Positions 21,134 through 29,709 of a DNA stretch of 64,000 nt are shown here, piece by piece. The notes beneath the pieces were generated by a model. The model was not told the DNA's origin and searched no databases. It worked only from the letters and a program-made list of their open reading frames with translations. The DNA is from Leifsonia xyli subsp. xyli str. CTCB07 (GTDB lineage Bacteria; Actinomycetota; Actinomycetes; Actinomycetales; Microbacteriaceae), in contig NC_006087.1 in the NCBI RefSeq assembly GCF_000007665.1, positions 1,364,001 through 1,428,000 of the forward strand, written 5' to 3'. Made by a program: the position numbers and the translations under genes. Every line of letters starts with the position of its first letter. Within the stretch, counting starts at the first letter, position 1.

Positions 21134-22386
21134 GACGCCATCCCTTCGTGGGTGCGGTGGAGGAACCCTCCGGAGCCGTCGTCTACCTCCGCCGCGACCG
21201 GCCGGCCCAGCCGAGCCGCGAGCAGGTGCGACCCCGCCACATCGATCTCCGGCTCCAGCAGCCGGCGGGCCGGGAAGAGCCGTTGCGTCGTCTCGGCGGC
21301 CGCGAGCACGAGGGCCCCCAGAACGACCGCCTCGGCGGCCAGCTCCGATTGGATGATCGACGGACGGATGGGCAGGCTGATCTCCCGCATCACGGCCGCT
21401 CTCAGCGGCGCAAGCAGCGCCTCACCGGCGCGCGACAGACCGCCGCCGACCACGACCACATCCGGATCGACGGCCATCGTGACCGTCGCGACACCGGTGG
21501 CGAGGCCGCCGACGAAGCGCTCGATCTCCTCCCGCGCCCGCTGGTCCCCGCCGACCGCGAGCCGGAAAACCTCTTCGGCCGTCGACGCCGTCTCCCAGCG
21601 GAGCTGCCCGGACTCGTCCACCTGCATCGAGAAGACGATCTCGCCGATCTCACCCGCCGCGCTGTGCCGGCCGCGACGCAGCTTGCCATCGATGATGAGC
21701 CCCATCGAAATCCGGTGCCCGGCGAAGAAATAGGCGACATCGTCCACGAGCCGTGCCGCACCCATCCGGTGCTCGGCCAGGGCCGCGAGCCGCATGTCGT
21801 TCTCGATGGCGACAGGGCAGCCGAACTCGTCGCGCAGGTGCCCGGCGATGTCCACGCCCTCCCAATCGGGGAAGTTCCGCGAGACGACGAGCCGACCGTC
21901 CGTACCGACCATTCCGGAGACCGCCACCGCCATCCCGGAGCGCTGCCGCAATCGCCGGAGGTCAAGTCCCGCGGCGGCGAAGCAGTCCCGCACGGCGTCT
22001 TTCACCCCGTCGAGCCGCTCCGCTCCCCCGAACGTCCCGTCCACATCGCGCTCGTGCCAGCCAACCACCCGGCCGTCGAGCTCCGCCACGACGACGCGGC
22101 TGCGGTGGATTCCGACGTCGACACCGACCAGATATCCCGCGTCGGCTACGAACTTGAAGATCCGTGCCGGCCGGCCCGCACCACGTCCGCCCGGAGTGTA
22201 CTCATCGACCATCCCGATCAGCCCCTCCTCCCGGAGGAATGGCAGCACCGTCTCCACCGTGGGGCGGGACAGCCCGGTGCGCTCAGCCAGCCGGGCGACC
22301 GTGGCCCACCCCCCGTCCCGCAGGGCGACCGCGACGCGCGCGACACTGGTGTTCACCTTTCGCACCTCGCTCTTACCGGACACCAT
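21130..22386 (-). CDS. ROK-family transcriptional regulator
   Basis: 418 residues from the ATG at 22386, which has GAGG six bases upstream; earlier in-frame starts give atypical sequence. An N-terminal winged helix (about 15-75: ATVARLAERTGLSRPTVETVLPFLREEGLI) precedes a ROK sugar-kinase-like domain with LVGVDVGIHRSRVVVAELDG and VVVVGGGLSRAGEALLAPLRAAV. The canonical zinc motif of ROK proteins (CxCGxxGC) is not evident, which occurs in some regulators. Probably a repressor of sugar uptake or catabolism; its target locus downstream is now destroyed. Intact. Confidence 0.85.
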   Translation of the reverse strand: MVSGKSEVRKVNTSVARVAVALRDGGWATVARLAERTGLSRPTVETVLPFLREEGLIGMVDEYTPGGRGAGRPARIFKFVADAGYLVGVDVGIHRSRVVVAELDGRVVGWHERDVDGTFGGAERLDGVKDAVRDCFAAAGLDLRRLRQRSGMAVAVSGMVGTDGRLVVSRNFPDWEGVDIAGHLRDEFGCPVAIENDMRLAALAEHRMGAARLVDDVAYFFAGHRISMGLIIDGKLRRGRHSAAGEIGEIVFSMQVDESGQLRWETASTAEEVFRLAVGGDQRAREEIERFVGGLATGVATVTMAVDPDVVVVGGGLSRAGEALLAPLRAAVMREISLPIRPSIIQSELAAEAVVLGALVLAAAETTQRLFPARRLLEPEIDVAGSHLLAARLGRPVAAEVDDGSGGFLHRTHEGMAS

Positions 22387-22395
22387 CGGGACCTC

Positions 22396-22430
22396 ATTCT
22401 GCCCTTTACAAAGAAACAAACTTTTTTAAT
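22396..22430. promoter_or_regulatory. AT-rich putative operator/promoter of the ROK gene
   Basis: Just upstream of the ROK start, the minus strand reads TTGTTTCTTTGTAAAG within a run of A and T unusual for this DNA. It resembles the patch at 20439-20475 and could be an autoregulatory site. No clear -35/-10 pair can be assigned with confidence. Confidence 0.35.
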
Positions 22431-22628
22431 TGGCTGCGCTCAGTAGAGCACGGGAGAAAGAAAGCGGTCAAGTCTGTGTGCATTACAAACAAGACCGCTT
22501 GCGTATTAGATCCGGGAGCATCCGGCCCGGCTGCCGGGGCGCGTGTCACCTTGTCCCCGCCGACACCCCGCCTTACGCTCGGCGCAAGAGGTGCGCCGGA
22601 AAGCGGACCGACGAGAAAGGTGCGCTCC

Positions 22629-23740
22629 ATGCGATTCATCCGGCCCCCGGCCCACCCCACGCCCACACCCGCCGAATCGGCCTCCCGCGCGGACGCGCCA
22701 CTGATCAAGCGCAGTCCGCTGCTGTTCGGCTACCTTCTCACCCTCGGCGCACTCGGGGCCGCGGTCACCGGCGCGATGCTCTACGGCCTGCGCTCGATCA
22801 TCTTCTCCGTGTTCCTCGCGATGTTCGCGACCGTCGGCCTCGATCCGCTGATCCGGTGGTTCCAGCGGCGAGGGATGAAGCGGGCGTGGGCGATCGTGAC
22901 GGTCATCCTGCTGATCGTCGCCGCCCTCGTCGCGATCGTCTGGGTGGTCGTCCCCCTCATCGTCGAGCAAATCGGCTTCCTCGGCACGGTCGTCCCGCAC
23001 GAGATCGCGAGGCTGCGCTCAGAGGGCTGGTTCGACAGTGCGAACACCACGAGCAACGGCGTCCTCGGCCAGACGCTCACCTGGATCGCCGACCAGGCGA
23101 AGAACCCGCAAACCTGGGCCAGCGTCGGAAGCGGTCTCCTCGGGCTGGGAATCTCGGTGCTGAACGCTTCACCACCGGCTTTTTCATCGCCATCCTGACG
23201 ATCTACTTCATCGCCTCCTACGACGCGACCAAGCAGTCGCTGTACCGTCTGGTCAGCCGCTCCCACCGCGAAGAGTTCGAGAGCTACGCCGAGCGCATCC
23301 TGAAGAACTTCGGCAAGTACCTGAGCGGCATGGTCGTCCTCGCTTTCTTCAACGCCGTCTACAGCCTCCTCCTGCTCATCGCCACGGGCGTCCCCGGCGC
23401 TTTCCTCATCGCCCTGGCCGCCTTCTTCATCACCCTCATCCCGATCATCGGAACCGTGCTGACCACCATCGCTATGTCGGCGCTGGCCTTCATCCACTCC
23501 CCCGTCAGCGGCATCGTCGTTCTGGTTCTGATGCTGATCTACATGCAACTCGAGGCATACATCCTGACGCCCCGGGTGATGGGCAAGGCCGTGCAGGTCC
23601 CGGGTTCCATCGTGCTCATCTCGGCCCTCGCCGGCTCGACGCTGTTCGGCCTGCCCGGAGCGCTCGTCGCCATCCCGATCTCGGCGGGCGTCATGCTCAT
23701 CATCAAAGAGGTCGTCATGCGGCGGAAAGAACGGACGTAG
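22629..23740 (+). pseudogene. AI-2E-family transporter with single-base frameshift
   Basis: The frame opens at the ATG at 22629 and gives IKRSPLLFGYLLTLGALGAAVTGAML and further membrane segments, up to LGLGISVLN. At 23165-23167 one base is missing: the expected GGC TTC ACC ACC is GC TTC ACC ACC, and the old frame ends shortly after. In the next frame the protein continues TTGFFIAILTIYFIASYDATKQSL through ITLIPIIGTVLTTIA and MQLEAYILTPRVMGKAVQVPG, the diagnostic C-terminal region of the AI-2E/UPF0118 permeases. With the base restored the product would be about 370 residues, full length. Either a very recent mutation or a sequencing error. Confidence 0.85.
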
Positions 23741-23742
23741 AA

Positions 23743-23810
23743 ACGGGCGCCCGGCGTGTACAACCCCCTTGTTCAGCCGACCCCCTTGTTCAGCCCCGAC
23801 CGGCGCCCGT
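23743..23810. repeat. inverted repeat enclosing a tandem 16-bp direct repeat
   Basis: ACGGGCGCC at 23743-23751 pairs with GGCGCCCGT at 23802-23810. Inside the loop ACCCCCTTGTTCAGCC occurs twice, at 23763-23778 and 23780-23795. Sited directly after the transporter stop, it may be a terminator-like structure with a slipped-strand duplication in the loop. Confidence 0.6.
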
Positions 23811-24004
23811 GATCGGAGAAGGCCGCGCCCCCACGAAGATCAACCATCGAGACGCACCCACGCAAACACAGGGGCGACGCACGGCCCACGGATGAGGCGG
23901 ACGCGGAGTGAGCGAACGCGCCGCGACACGAAGACGTCGCATCGGCGATTCAACCGGGTCGCCGGTCTGGTCACGCCTTGAGCCGGTGTGTATGGTGCGG
24001 TTCC

Positions 24005-24343
24005 ATGGTGAAAAGGCACTGGCGCGGAGCACTCTTGAGAACAGAACTGCATCCCTCCACCGAGCGAGTGCCTGCGCGCGAGAATCTCCTGGACGCGGCC
24101 GGTGTCCACTCGGGATTCTTCGAAGCGACCCTGGTGCCGAAACGTCTGGAAAACGGCATGTTCGTCGTGACCGTCTACATTGACGGATGGGAGGTCGGGG
24201 CCGTGTTTCCGACAAGCACGACTGACGCGGAGGTCGTTCGTGCGGCCACATCCTCTCACGTGAACGCCGGCCGGGTCTTCCTTAACCGAGATTGGTCCTC
24301 CGCCGCGCGCGCAGTGCTCAGACTCGGACGGCCTGGGCGATGA
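24005..24343 (+). CDS. small protein of unknown function
   Basis: 112 residues from the ATG at 24005 (a TTG at 23978 would add nine). The middle, GFFEATLVPKRLENGMFVVTVYIDGWEVGAVFP, looks like beta strands, followed by a helix and VFLNRDWSSAARAVLRLG. No signal or membrane segment; family not recognised. A perfect hairpin follows directly after the stop, which supports transcription of a real gene. No good Shine-Dalgarno is visible, so it could be the surviving end of a longer gene. Confidence 0.45.
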   Translation: MVKRHWRGALLRTELHPSTERVPARENLLDAAGVHSGFFEATLVPKRLENGMFVVTVYIDGWEVGAVFPTSTTDAEVVRAATSSHVNAGRVFLNRDWSSAARAVLRLGRPGR

Positions 24344-24352
24344 TCTGTCTCC

Positions 24353-24389
24353 ACCCGTCGCCGTTGTCACCGGGACGACGGCGACGGGT
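24353..24389 (+). terminator. hairpin after the 112-residue gene
   Basis: A perfect 12-bp stem (ACCCGTCGCCGT with ACGGCGACGGGT) and 13-nt loop, starting 10 bases after the stop at 24343. It lacks a long T-run. Confidence 0.6.
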
Positions 24390-24453
24390 TGAGCCTCGTC
24401 AGAATCGAACGGCAAGGCCCCGACGCTACGGCAGGGCAGATGAGGCGACCACC

Positions 24454-24760
24454 GTGAAGAAAACGATGGCCGGTCTGGCAGCGGTAGTGACAGCAGTCGC
24501 GCCGACGCTCCTGCCCTACCGGCCATAGCGGTGGCCCTTGCCCCCGCCCTCATAGGTGCGATCGTGACACCGTGGCGGTCCGTACTCGCGCGGATCGTGA
24601 CGGTGTTGCGCTTGCGATGGCCGGGATCGGCGTGGCGGCACCTATGCAGGTGCTCTCATTCCCGAACCCCAGCGCAGCGGCGACCTTCATGGGCGTGCTC
24701 GATGCGCTCAGCTACGGTTCTCTCGCACTCGTCAGGGTGTCTGCGGTCGCATCGTGGGTG
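24454..24760 (+). pseudogene. possible degraded hydrophobic protein or secreted peptide
   Basis: A GTG at 24454 opens VKKTMAGLAAVVTAVAPTLLPYRP and stops. The next frame continues AIAVALAPALIGAIVTP, and the third frame gives VALAMAGIGVAAPMQVLSF and FMGVLDALSYGSLALVRVSAVASW. The three stretches are consecutive, hydrophobic and glycine/alanine-rich, as expected for one small membrane or secreted protein hit by two frameshifts. No family is recognised and chance cannot be excluded in GC-rich DNA. Confidence 0.3.
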
Positions 24761-24772
24761 ATTGCCGCGTGC

Positions 24773-25369
24773 TCAGAGAAGCATGTACACGCCGAAGACC
24801 GCGAGACCGGCACCGCACCCGGCGATGACCTGCGCGAGCGTGTGGGCGCGCGCCGCGATCCTGGCCCACCCAAGCGCGACGACCGCGAGAACGAGAAGAA
24901 CAACCAACCAGCCCGGCAGGACGGTTAGCTGGTACGCCCACAGGAACGCAGCAATGGCCATATGGATAGACATCTTCCAAACGACATTCACTGCCATGAC
25001 CACGACGAGCCCGACCGCAGAAGCGATTGTGAGGGAGGTAGCCTCCCACGGCGCTTCAGCAGCGAGAAGGATCACGATCACCGCGACGACGACGAGCGCG
25101 CCGAGAAGGATCGGGAGCCGCTGAGACCGCTTCCCCACGAAACGGTCAGACACCCGTCCGCGATGCGCGAGCCAGATCATCGCCAGATAGGGGAGCACCG
25201 CAACACCCAGGATGGGGAGCAGGGCCCACCATCCCGCGGCCGACCCGACCTGGAGACGAGCCTCCACGAAGGCAATCGTGAGCAGCGGCGCTGGACCGAG
25301 TGCTTCCGAGAGGATATGTCCGACCCGCTCGCCGCGACTCATGGGCGTGCTGGTGCTGGTTCTGGTCAA
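24773..25369 (-). CDS. PAP2-like (phosphatidic acid phosphatase superfamily) membrane protein
   Basis: 198 residues, about six hydrophobic segments. The third quarter, VVWKMSIHMAIAAF, and the end, ARIAARAHTLAQVIAGCGAGLAVFGVYML, follow the pattern of PAP2 relatives, in which the SxxH and RxxxxxH-like sites bind phosphate; here SIHM and RAHTLAQ take those positions. The start is a TTG at 25369 overlapping the stop of the broken XRE gene (TTGA), or the ATG at 25342. Likely a lipid-phosphate or related phosphatase, but catalytic competence is uncertain. It may have formed an operon with the regulator. Confidence 0.65.
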   Translation of the reverse strand: MTRTSTSTPMSRGERVGHILSEALGPAPLLTIAFVEARLQVGSAAGWWALLPILGVAVLPYLAMIWLAHRGRVSDRFVGKRSQRLPILLGALVVVAVIVILLAAEAPWEATSLTIASAVGLVVVMAVNVVWKMSIHMAIAAFLWAYQLTVLPGWLVVLLVLAVVALGWARIAARAHTLAQVIAGCGAGLAVFGVYMLL

Positions 25370-25680
25370 AAGATGTCCTTCGCTCGTCGGTCCATTTCCG
25401 CGGCACGCGCTTTGTCTGCGTGGAGAAGCCGCCCAGCCCGGATGCGCACAGCGGCGAGGATCTCTTCCAGGTCGACGCCGAGCGCCTCGCAGATTCCCCT
25501 CAGCTCGACGGCCTCCGGCTGGCGCTTGCCATTGAAGATATGGAAAGCGAGCCCACGAGCAGCACCCACCTGCTTCGCTACCTCAGCAACGGGGACATCG
25601 GATATCTCTCAATATGCGGCGAGTTCGATGGAGAGCGCCCTCTCGAAGTACGGCGCGAGGTCCGAGTGCCGAGAAGTCAT
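25366..25680 (-). pseudogene. XRE-type regulator interrupted by an in-frame stop
   Basis: From the ATG at 25680 the frame reads MTSRHSDLAPYFERALSIELAAY, hits TGA at 25609-25611, and continues without shift as EISDVPVAEVAKQVGAARG, AFHIFNGKRQPEAVELRGICEALGVDLEEIL and a charged tail to 25366. This has the length and helix layout of a small Cro/CI-like protein (about 104 residues). A GTG at 25569 could restart a 67-residue product that would lack part of the helix-turn-helix. Its stop overlaps the PAP2-like gene. Confidence 0.65.
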
Positions 25681-26053
25681 CCTCGAATGCTAGCGCCGGA
25701 GCGTCTCGATGGGTCCTCGGCGCACCCAAAAAACGAAGCGGCCACGGGGCACGAGCGACCAAGGGGCACGAAATGGAAGGCAACGTGAGTGCGGTTCGCG
25801 CCACCGATAAGAGCAGACCCAGATAGGACATCCAAGCGGGGACTTCTTTACGTGACGTGGGAGCCGGTTCAGTCTGGTGAGACACTCTGACGACGGCCCG
25901 CGTACGCGCGACCAAACAGGAACCATGAAAGCGGACCGACTATGGGAAGCATCCGAGCCTGCATCCGCCTGGGCGGCCAAACCGGAGCGGAACTGCGACA
26001 GCACAAGAGGTTTATTCCGTGGGTTTGCGCCACGCGGCGTCACCCGACAACAC
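25681..26053. other. intergenic stretch without recognisable genes
   Basis: 373 bases between the broken XRE gene and the tRNA-Lys terminator. GC content drops relative to neighbours. No frame shows a start with a ribosome site or a recognisable motif. Upstream promoter for the XRE/PAP2 pair probably lies in its left part. Confidence 0.4.
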
Positions 26054-26092
26054 AAAAAGTCCGGTCAGATTTAACATCTGACCGGACTTTTT
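26054..26092 (-). terminator. bidirectional Rho-independent terminator after tRNA-Lys
   Basis: AAAAAGTCCGGTCAGAT and its near-perfect complement around a short loop, flanked by A-run and T-run on either side, so it can work in both directions. It begins 6 bases beyond the tRNA 3' end. Confidence 0.9.
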
Positions 26093-26097
26093 ATCGG

Positions 26098-26170
26098 TGC
26101 GCCCCCAGGGACTTGAACCCTGAACCCATTGATTAAGAGTCAATTGCTCTGCCGATTGAGCTAGAGGCGC
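26098..26170 (-). tRNA. tRNA-Lys (CTT anticodon)
   Basis: 73 nt on the minus strand. The acceptor begins GCGCCTC and ends GGGGCGC plus discriminator A (one G-U pair). D arm AGCTCAATCGGCAGAGC, anticodon stem ATTGA/TCAAT with loop CTCTTAA giving anticodon CTT, T arm with GGTTCAAGTCC. CCA is not encoded. It is followed by a strong terminator. Confidence 0.95.
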
Positions 26171-26283
26171 ATTCGGTCCAAAGGTCCGGACCGAGGTCCA
26201 ACGTTAGCATCCGCCCAGCACCGTCCGCCAATCGGGACTCGGCGCCCGGGCGTGTCTCAGCCCGCCACCGCTAGGCTCAGTGC

Positions 26284-27063
26284 GTGAACCTCGACGACGA
26301 CCTGGCTCTCGCCCTCCGCCTCGCGGACACCGCCGACGCTTTCTCCTCCGGGCACTACAGTGTGCGCGACCTGCACGTCGACACGAAGCCGGACCACAGC
26401 TTCGTCACCGAGGCCGATCTCGCGGTCGAACGGGCGCTGCGGGACGCGCTGGCGGCGGAGCGGCAGGGCGATGGCATCCTGGGCGAGGAGTTCGGCAGCG
26501 CGGGCGACACGGCCCGGCAGTGGATCATCGACCCGATCGACGGGACATCCAACTACCTTCGGGGAGTGCCGGTGTGGGGCACTCTCATCGCCCTCGCGAT
26601 CGACGGCGAGCCGGTCGTCGGCGTCGTCAGCTCACCCGCCCTCGGGAAGCGCTGGTGGGCGGCGGCCGGTGCGGGCGCGTGGACGGTGGATGCCGACAGC
26701 TCCGAGCCGCGGCGTCTGCGGGTCTCCGGCGTCTCTGATCTGGAGCACGCGTCGCTGAGCTTCCAGAGCATCCAGCAGTGGGACCGGGCCGGCTACCTGG
26801 ACAAGATCATTGCGCTCTCCCGCCGGGTTTGGCGCGATCGAGCGTACGGGGATATGTGGTCCTACATGCTGCTCGCCGAGGGTGTGCTGGACGCGGTGGC
26901 CGAGTTCGACGTGAAGACGTACGACCTGGCGGCACTGATCCCGATCGTGGAGGAAGCCGGCGGCGCCTTCACCTCGGTGACAGGCGCCCCCGGGCCGGGG
27001 AACGGCTCTTCGCTGGCCACCAACGGGCTGCTGCACCCCGCCCTGCTCGAGGCCCTGGCGTAG
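26284..27063 (+). CDS. hisN: histidinol-phosphatase, inositol monophosphatase family
   Basis: 259 residues from a GTG at 26284. Metal-binding motifs of the IMPase superfamily are clear: EADLAVERALRDAL, GEEFG (about 65-69), WIIDPIDGTSNYLRG (about 80-94, motif DPIDGT) and a late AEFDVKTYDLAALIPIVEEAGG. The WIIDPIDGT.NY.RG form and length match the actinobacterial HisN that removes phosphate from histidinol phosphate in histidine synthesis; other IMPase substrates are possible. Monocistronic, between tRNA-Lys and a convergent ArsR gene. Intact. Confidence 0.85.
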   Translation: MNLDDDLALALRLADTADAFSSGHYSVRDLHVDTKPDHSFVTEADLAVERALRDALAAERQGDGILGEEFGSAGDTARQWIIDPIDGTSNYLRGVPVWGTLIALAIDGEPVVGVVSSPALGKRWWAAAGAGAWTVDADSSEPRRLRVSGVSDLEHASLSFQSIQQWDRAGYLDKIIALSRRVWRDRAYGDMWSYMLLAEGVLDAVAEFDVKTYDLAALIPIVEEAGGAFTSVTGAPGPGNGSSLATNGLLHPALLEALA

Positions 27064-27069
27064 GGGGCA

Positions 27070-27444
27070 TCACTCGCTCCTGAGTGTCTCCTCCGGTCCC
27101 CCGCCGCTCTTCGCCTCAGCGACAGTGTCGAGCGAGCGGAAACACCGCTCGTGGATGAGGCGGCAGCGGTCTATCCACCCAGTCAGCTCCTCGAGGGCGT
27201 CCGGGGCGAGGTGTGCGGGCCGGCGCTGGGCGTCCCGGCTGCGCGTGACGAGTCCGGCCTGTTGAAGCACCTGGATGTGGCGGGAGACCGCTTGCGTGCT
27301 GATCGTGAACGGCTCGGCGAGTTCGTTCACGGTGGCCGGCCCCCGGCTGAGGCGGCCGATCATCGCTCGGCGGACCGGGTCGGCGAGAGCCTGGAAGGCC
27401 CGGTCGAGCCGATCGTCCAGACCGGTTTCGGCTTTCATAGTCAA
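27070..27444 (-). CDS. ArsR-family transcriptional regulator
   Basis: 124 residues from a TTG at 27444 (or 122 from the ATG at 27438); AAAGGAA lies upstream. The winged helix is obvious: AFQALADPVRRAMIGRLSRG, TVNELAEPFTISTQAVSRHIQVLQQAGLV. The metal-binding CVC motif of metal sensors is absent, so it belongs with the non-metal ArsR group often paired with SRPBCC or transport genes. It diverges from the NatAB-like exporter at 27531 with an AT-rich 86-bp gap, so it may control that exporter. Intact. Confidence 0.85.
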   Translation of the reverse strand: MTMKAETGLDDRLDRAFQALADPVRRAMIGRLSRGPATVNELAEPFTISTQAVSRHIQVLQQAGLVTRSRDAQRRPAHLAPDALEELTGWIDRCRLIHERCFRSLDTVAEAKSGGGPEETLRSE

Positions 27445-27530
27445 TCAGTTCCTTTATCAAAATATTTATTCATCACAATAGGCTGCGCGATAGCCTGACA
27501 CAACCCGCTCCGTCTCCTAGGCTCGGTTGA

Positions 27531-28466
27531 GTGAGTACAGCCGCCCCCGCCTCCAGCGCCAGCTCCCTCGTCCACATCGCCAACTTCCGGATGGACTTCG
27601 GGCGCACGACGGTGATCCGCGACCTCTCCTTCGACATTGCCCGCGGTGAGACCTTCGGCTTCCTGGGCAGCAACGGCTCGGGCAAGACGACCACCATCCG
27701 CGCGCTGCTCGGCATCTACCAGCCAACCGCGGGCGTCCTCCACATCGACGGCAAGCCGTTCGCCCCCGAGGCGGGCGAGCGGCTGGGCTACCTCCCCGAA
27801 GAACGCGGCCTCTACAAGAAGGAGTCCGTGATCGACGTCATGGTCTACTTCGGCAGGCTCAAGGGGCTCGGCCGGGAGTACGCTCGCCGCTGGTCGCGCG
27901 AGTACCTGGAGCGCGTCGGCCTCGGCGAGAAGGAGAAAATCCGGCTCGACAAGCTCTCCGGCGGCCAGCAGCAGAAGGTGCAGCTCGGCGTGACAATCAT
28001 GAACCAGCCGAAACTCCTCATCCTGGACGAGCCGACCAAGGGCTTCGACCCGGTGAACCGCCGCCTGCTCATGGACATCATCGACGACCAGAAACGCGCC
28101 GGCTCCACGGTGATGATGGTCACGCACCAGATGGAAGAAGTGGAACGGCTCTGCGACCGCGTCATCCTGCTGAAGGACGGTGTCTCACGGGCGTACGGCA
28201 CCGTCGAGGAGGTGCAGGAGCAGTTCGGCGGGACGATCATCCACGTCGACCACGACGGGGCCGTTCCGGACTCCCCCGCCTACCGGATCGCCGCAGACGC
28301 CGCCGGCCACGCGGAGCTGGAGGTCGCGAACGATGCGGACACGGCCGGCATCCTGAACGGACTGCTGGACGCGGGAGTCCGCGTCACCCGCTTCGCCCCC
28401 ACCCGCAAATCGCTCGATGACATCTTCGTCGAGGTCTATGGCGCCGACAGCCGCGAGGAGAACTGA
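27531..28466 (+). CDS. ABC exporter ATP-binding protein (NatA-like)
   Basis: 311 residues from a GTG at 27531. Walker A GSNGSGKTTT (about 43-52), signature LSGGQQQKVQLG, Walker B LLILDEPTKGFDP, H-loop MMVTHQMEEVE, then a C-terminal domain typical of NatA/DrrA-type ATPases (YRIAADAAGHAELEV). The sequence YLPEERGLYKKESVIDVMVYFG is characteristic of the NatA subgroup. One base separates its stop from the permease start, so they form one exporter. Substrate (sodium ion, drug or peptide) cannot be told. Confidence 0.9.
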   Translation: MSTAAPASSASSLVHIANFRMDFGRTTVIRDLSFDIARGETFGFLGSNGSGKTTTIRALLGIYQPTAGVLHIDGKPFAPEAGERLGYLPEERGLYKKESVIDVMVYFGRLKGLGREYARRWSREYLERVGLGEKEKIRLDKLSGGQQQKVQLGVTIMNQPKLLILDEPTKGFDPVNRRLLMDIIDDQKRAGSTVMMVTHQMEEVERLCDRVILLKDGVSRAYGTVEEVQEQFGGTIIHVDHDGAVPDSPAYRIAADAAGHAELEVANDADTAGILNGLLDAGVRVTRFAPTRKSLDDIFVEVYGADSREEN

Positions 28467-28467
28467 C

Positions 28468-29709
28468 ATGGCCCGCCACAATCTGTCCACCGTCATCGCG
28501 TTCGAGTTCCTGCGAACGATCTCCAAACGCCAGTTCTGGGCGGTCACGCTCATCGTGCCGATCCTCGTGTTCGGGCTCGTGGCTCTCGTCATAGCCTCCA
28601 ACGCAGCGACCGCGAACACCGCAGACCAGCAGAAGAACGCCCGCTTCGACTTCCTCTACAGCGACGCATCCGGGCTCGTGGACCCTGCGCTCGCCCGCGA
28701 GTACGGCGGCCAGGAGATTCCAAACAGCGCGGAGGGCGTCGAGAAGGCTCAGTCTGGCAGCACCGCGGCCTACATCGACTACCCTGCCGATCCGGCCACG
28801 CAGAAGGTCAGGGTGTGGGGGACCGATGTCGGCCTGCTGGAAAACAACAAGTACGCCGCTGTCGCGCAGTCGCTCCTGTCGGCCAGCGTGGAAAAGCGGC
28901 TGGCCGATCCGATAAGCGCCGCCGTGCTGCGCGGCGGTGTGAGCACAACGACCACGACGTTCAAAGATGGCGAGATCGCACCCGGGTTCGAGGCTATCCT
29001 GCCCGCCCTCCTCTTCCTCGCGGCGTTCTTCATCGTCATCGTCTTCCTCGGCAACCAGATGCTCAACTCGACGCTGGAGGAGAAAGAAAACCGCGTCACA
29101 GAGATGATCCTGACGACGATCAACCCGACGAACCTCCTGATCGGCAAGGTCATCTCGCTGTTTGCGATCGGGCTCATCCAGATAGCGGTGTTCGCCCTGC
29201 CCCTGCTGGTGGGATACCTGTTCTTCCGCGACCAGCTCAATATCCCGAACGTCGATCTGAGCGGGCTCGTGTTCGATCCGCAGAAGATGGTCGTGGGCGC
29301 GCTGATCCTGATCGGCGGGTTCACGCTCTTCACGGGAACGCTGGTGGCCGTCGGGGCGGTGATGCCAACCGCGAAGGATGCGGCGCCGGTGTTCTCCGTG
29401 ATGATCTTCGCCGTGGTCATCCCGCTGTACTCGTTCGGTTTCGCGATCAGCTCGCCGCAGTCTCCGATCGTGCAGATCCTCGCCTACTTCCCTTTCACAG
29501 CGCCGATCACCGCACTCCTCCTGAACGCTTTCGGCTCCCTTCCGCTGTGGCAGTCGATCATCATCGTCGTCGAGCTATTCGTGCTCGCCGCGGTCGTGAT
29601 GCGTCTCGCGGTGCGGCTCTTCCGGTACGGATCGATCGAGTACTCGAACAAGGTGAAGATCCGGGAGGTGCTCGGCCGCCGCACCGATCGGGCCCCGGCC
29701 GGAACATGA
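28468..29709 (+). CDS. ABC-2 type permease (NatB-like)
   Basis: 413 residues from the ATG at 28468. One N-terminal membrane segment (WAVTLIVPILVFGLVALVIAS, about 24-44), a large extracytoplasmic domain (about 50-190), then five or six segments beginning LPALLFLAAFFIVIVFLGNQML. The block LEEKENRVTEMILTTINPTNLLIGKVI is the signature coupling region of ABC-2 NatB-type permeases. Partner of the preceding ATPase. Intact; its 3' end overlaps an antisense extension of the DUF2809 gene. Confidence 0.88.
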   Translation: MARHNLSTVIAFEFLRTISKRQFWAVTLIVPILVFGLVALVIASNAATANTADQQKNARFDFLYSDASGLVDPALAREYGGQEIPNSAEGVEKAQSGSTAAYIDYPADPATQKVRVWGTDVGLLENNKYAAVAQSLLSASVEKRLADPISAAVLRGGVSTTTTTFKDGEIAPGFEAILPALLFLAAFFIVIVFLGNQMLNSTLEEKENRVTEMILTTINPTNLLIGKVISLFAIGLIQIAVFALPLLVGYLFFRDQLNIPNVDLSGLVFDPQKMVVGALILIGGFTLFTGTLVAVGAVMPTAKDAAPVFSVMIFAVVIPLYSFGFAISSPQSPIVQILAYFPFTAPITALLLNAFGSLPLWQSIIIVVELFVLAAVVMRLAVRLFRYGSIEYSNKVKIREVLGRRTDRAPAGT

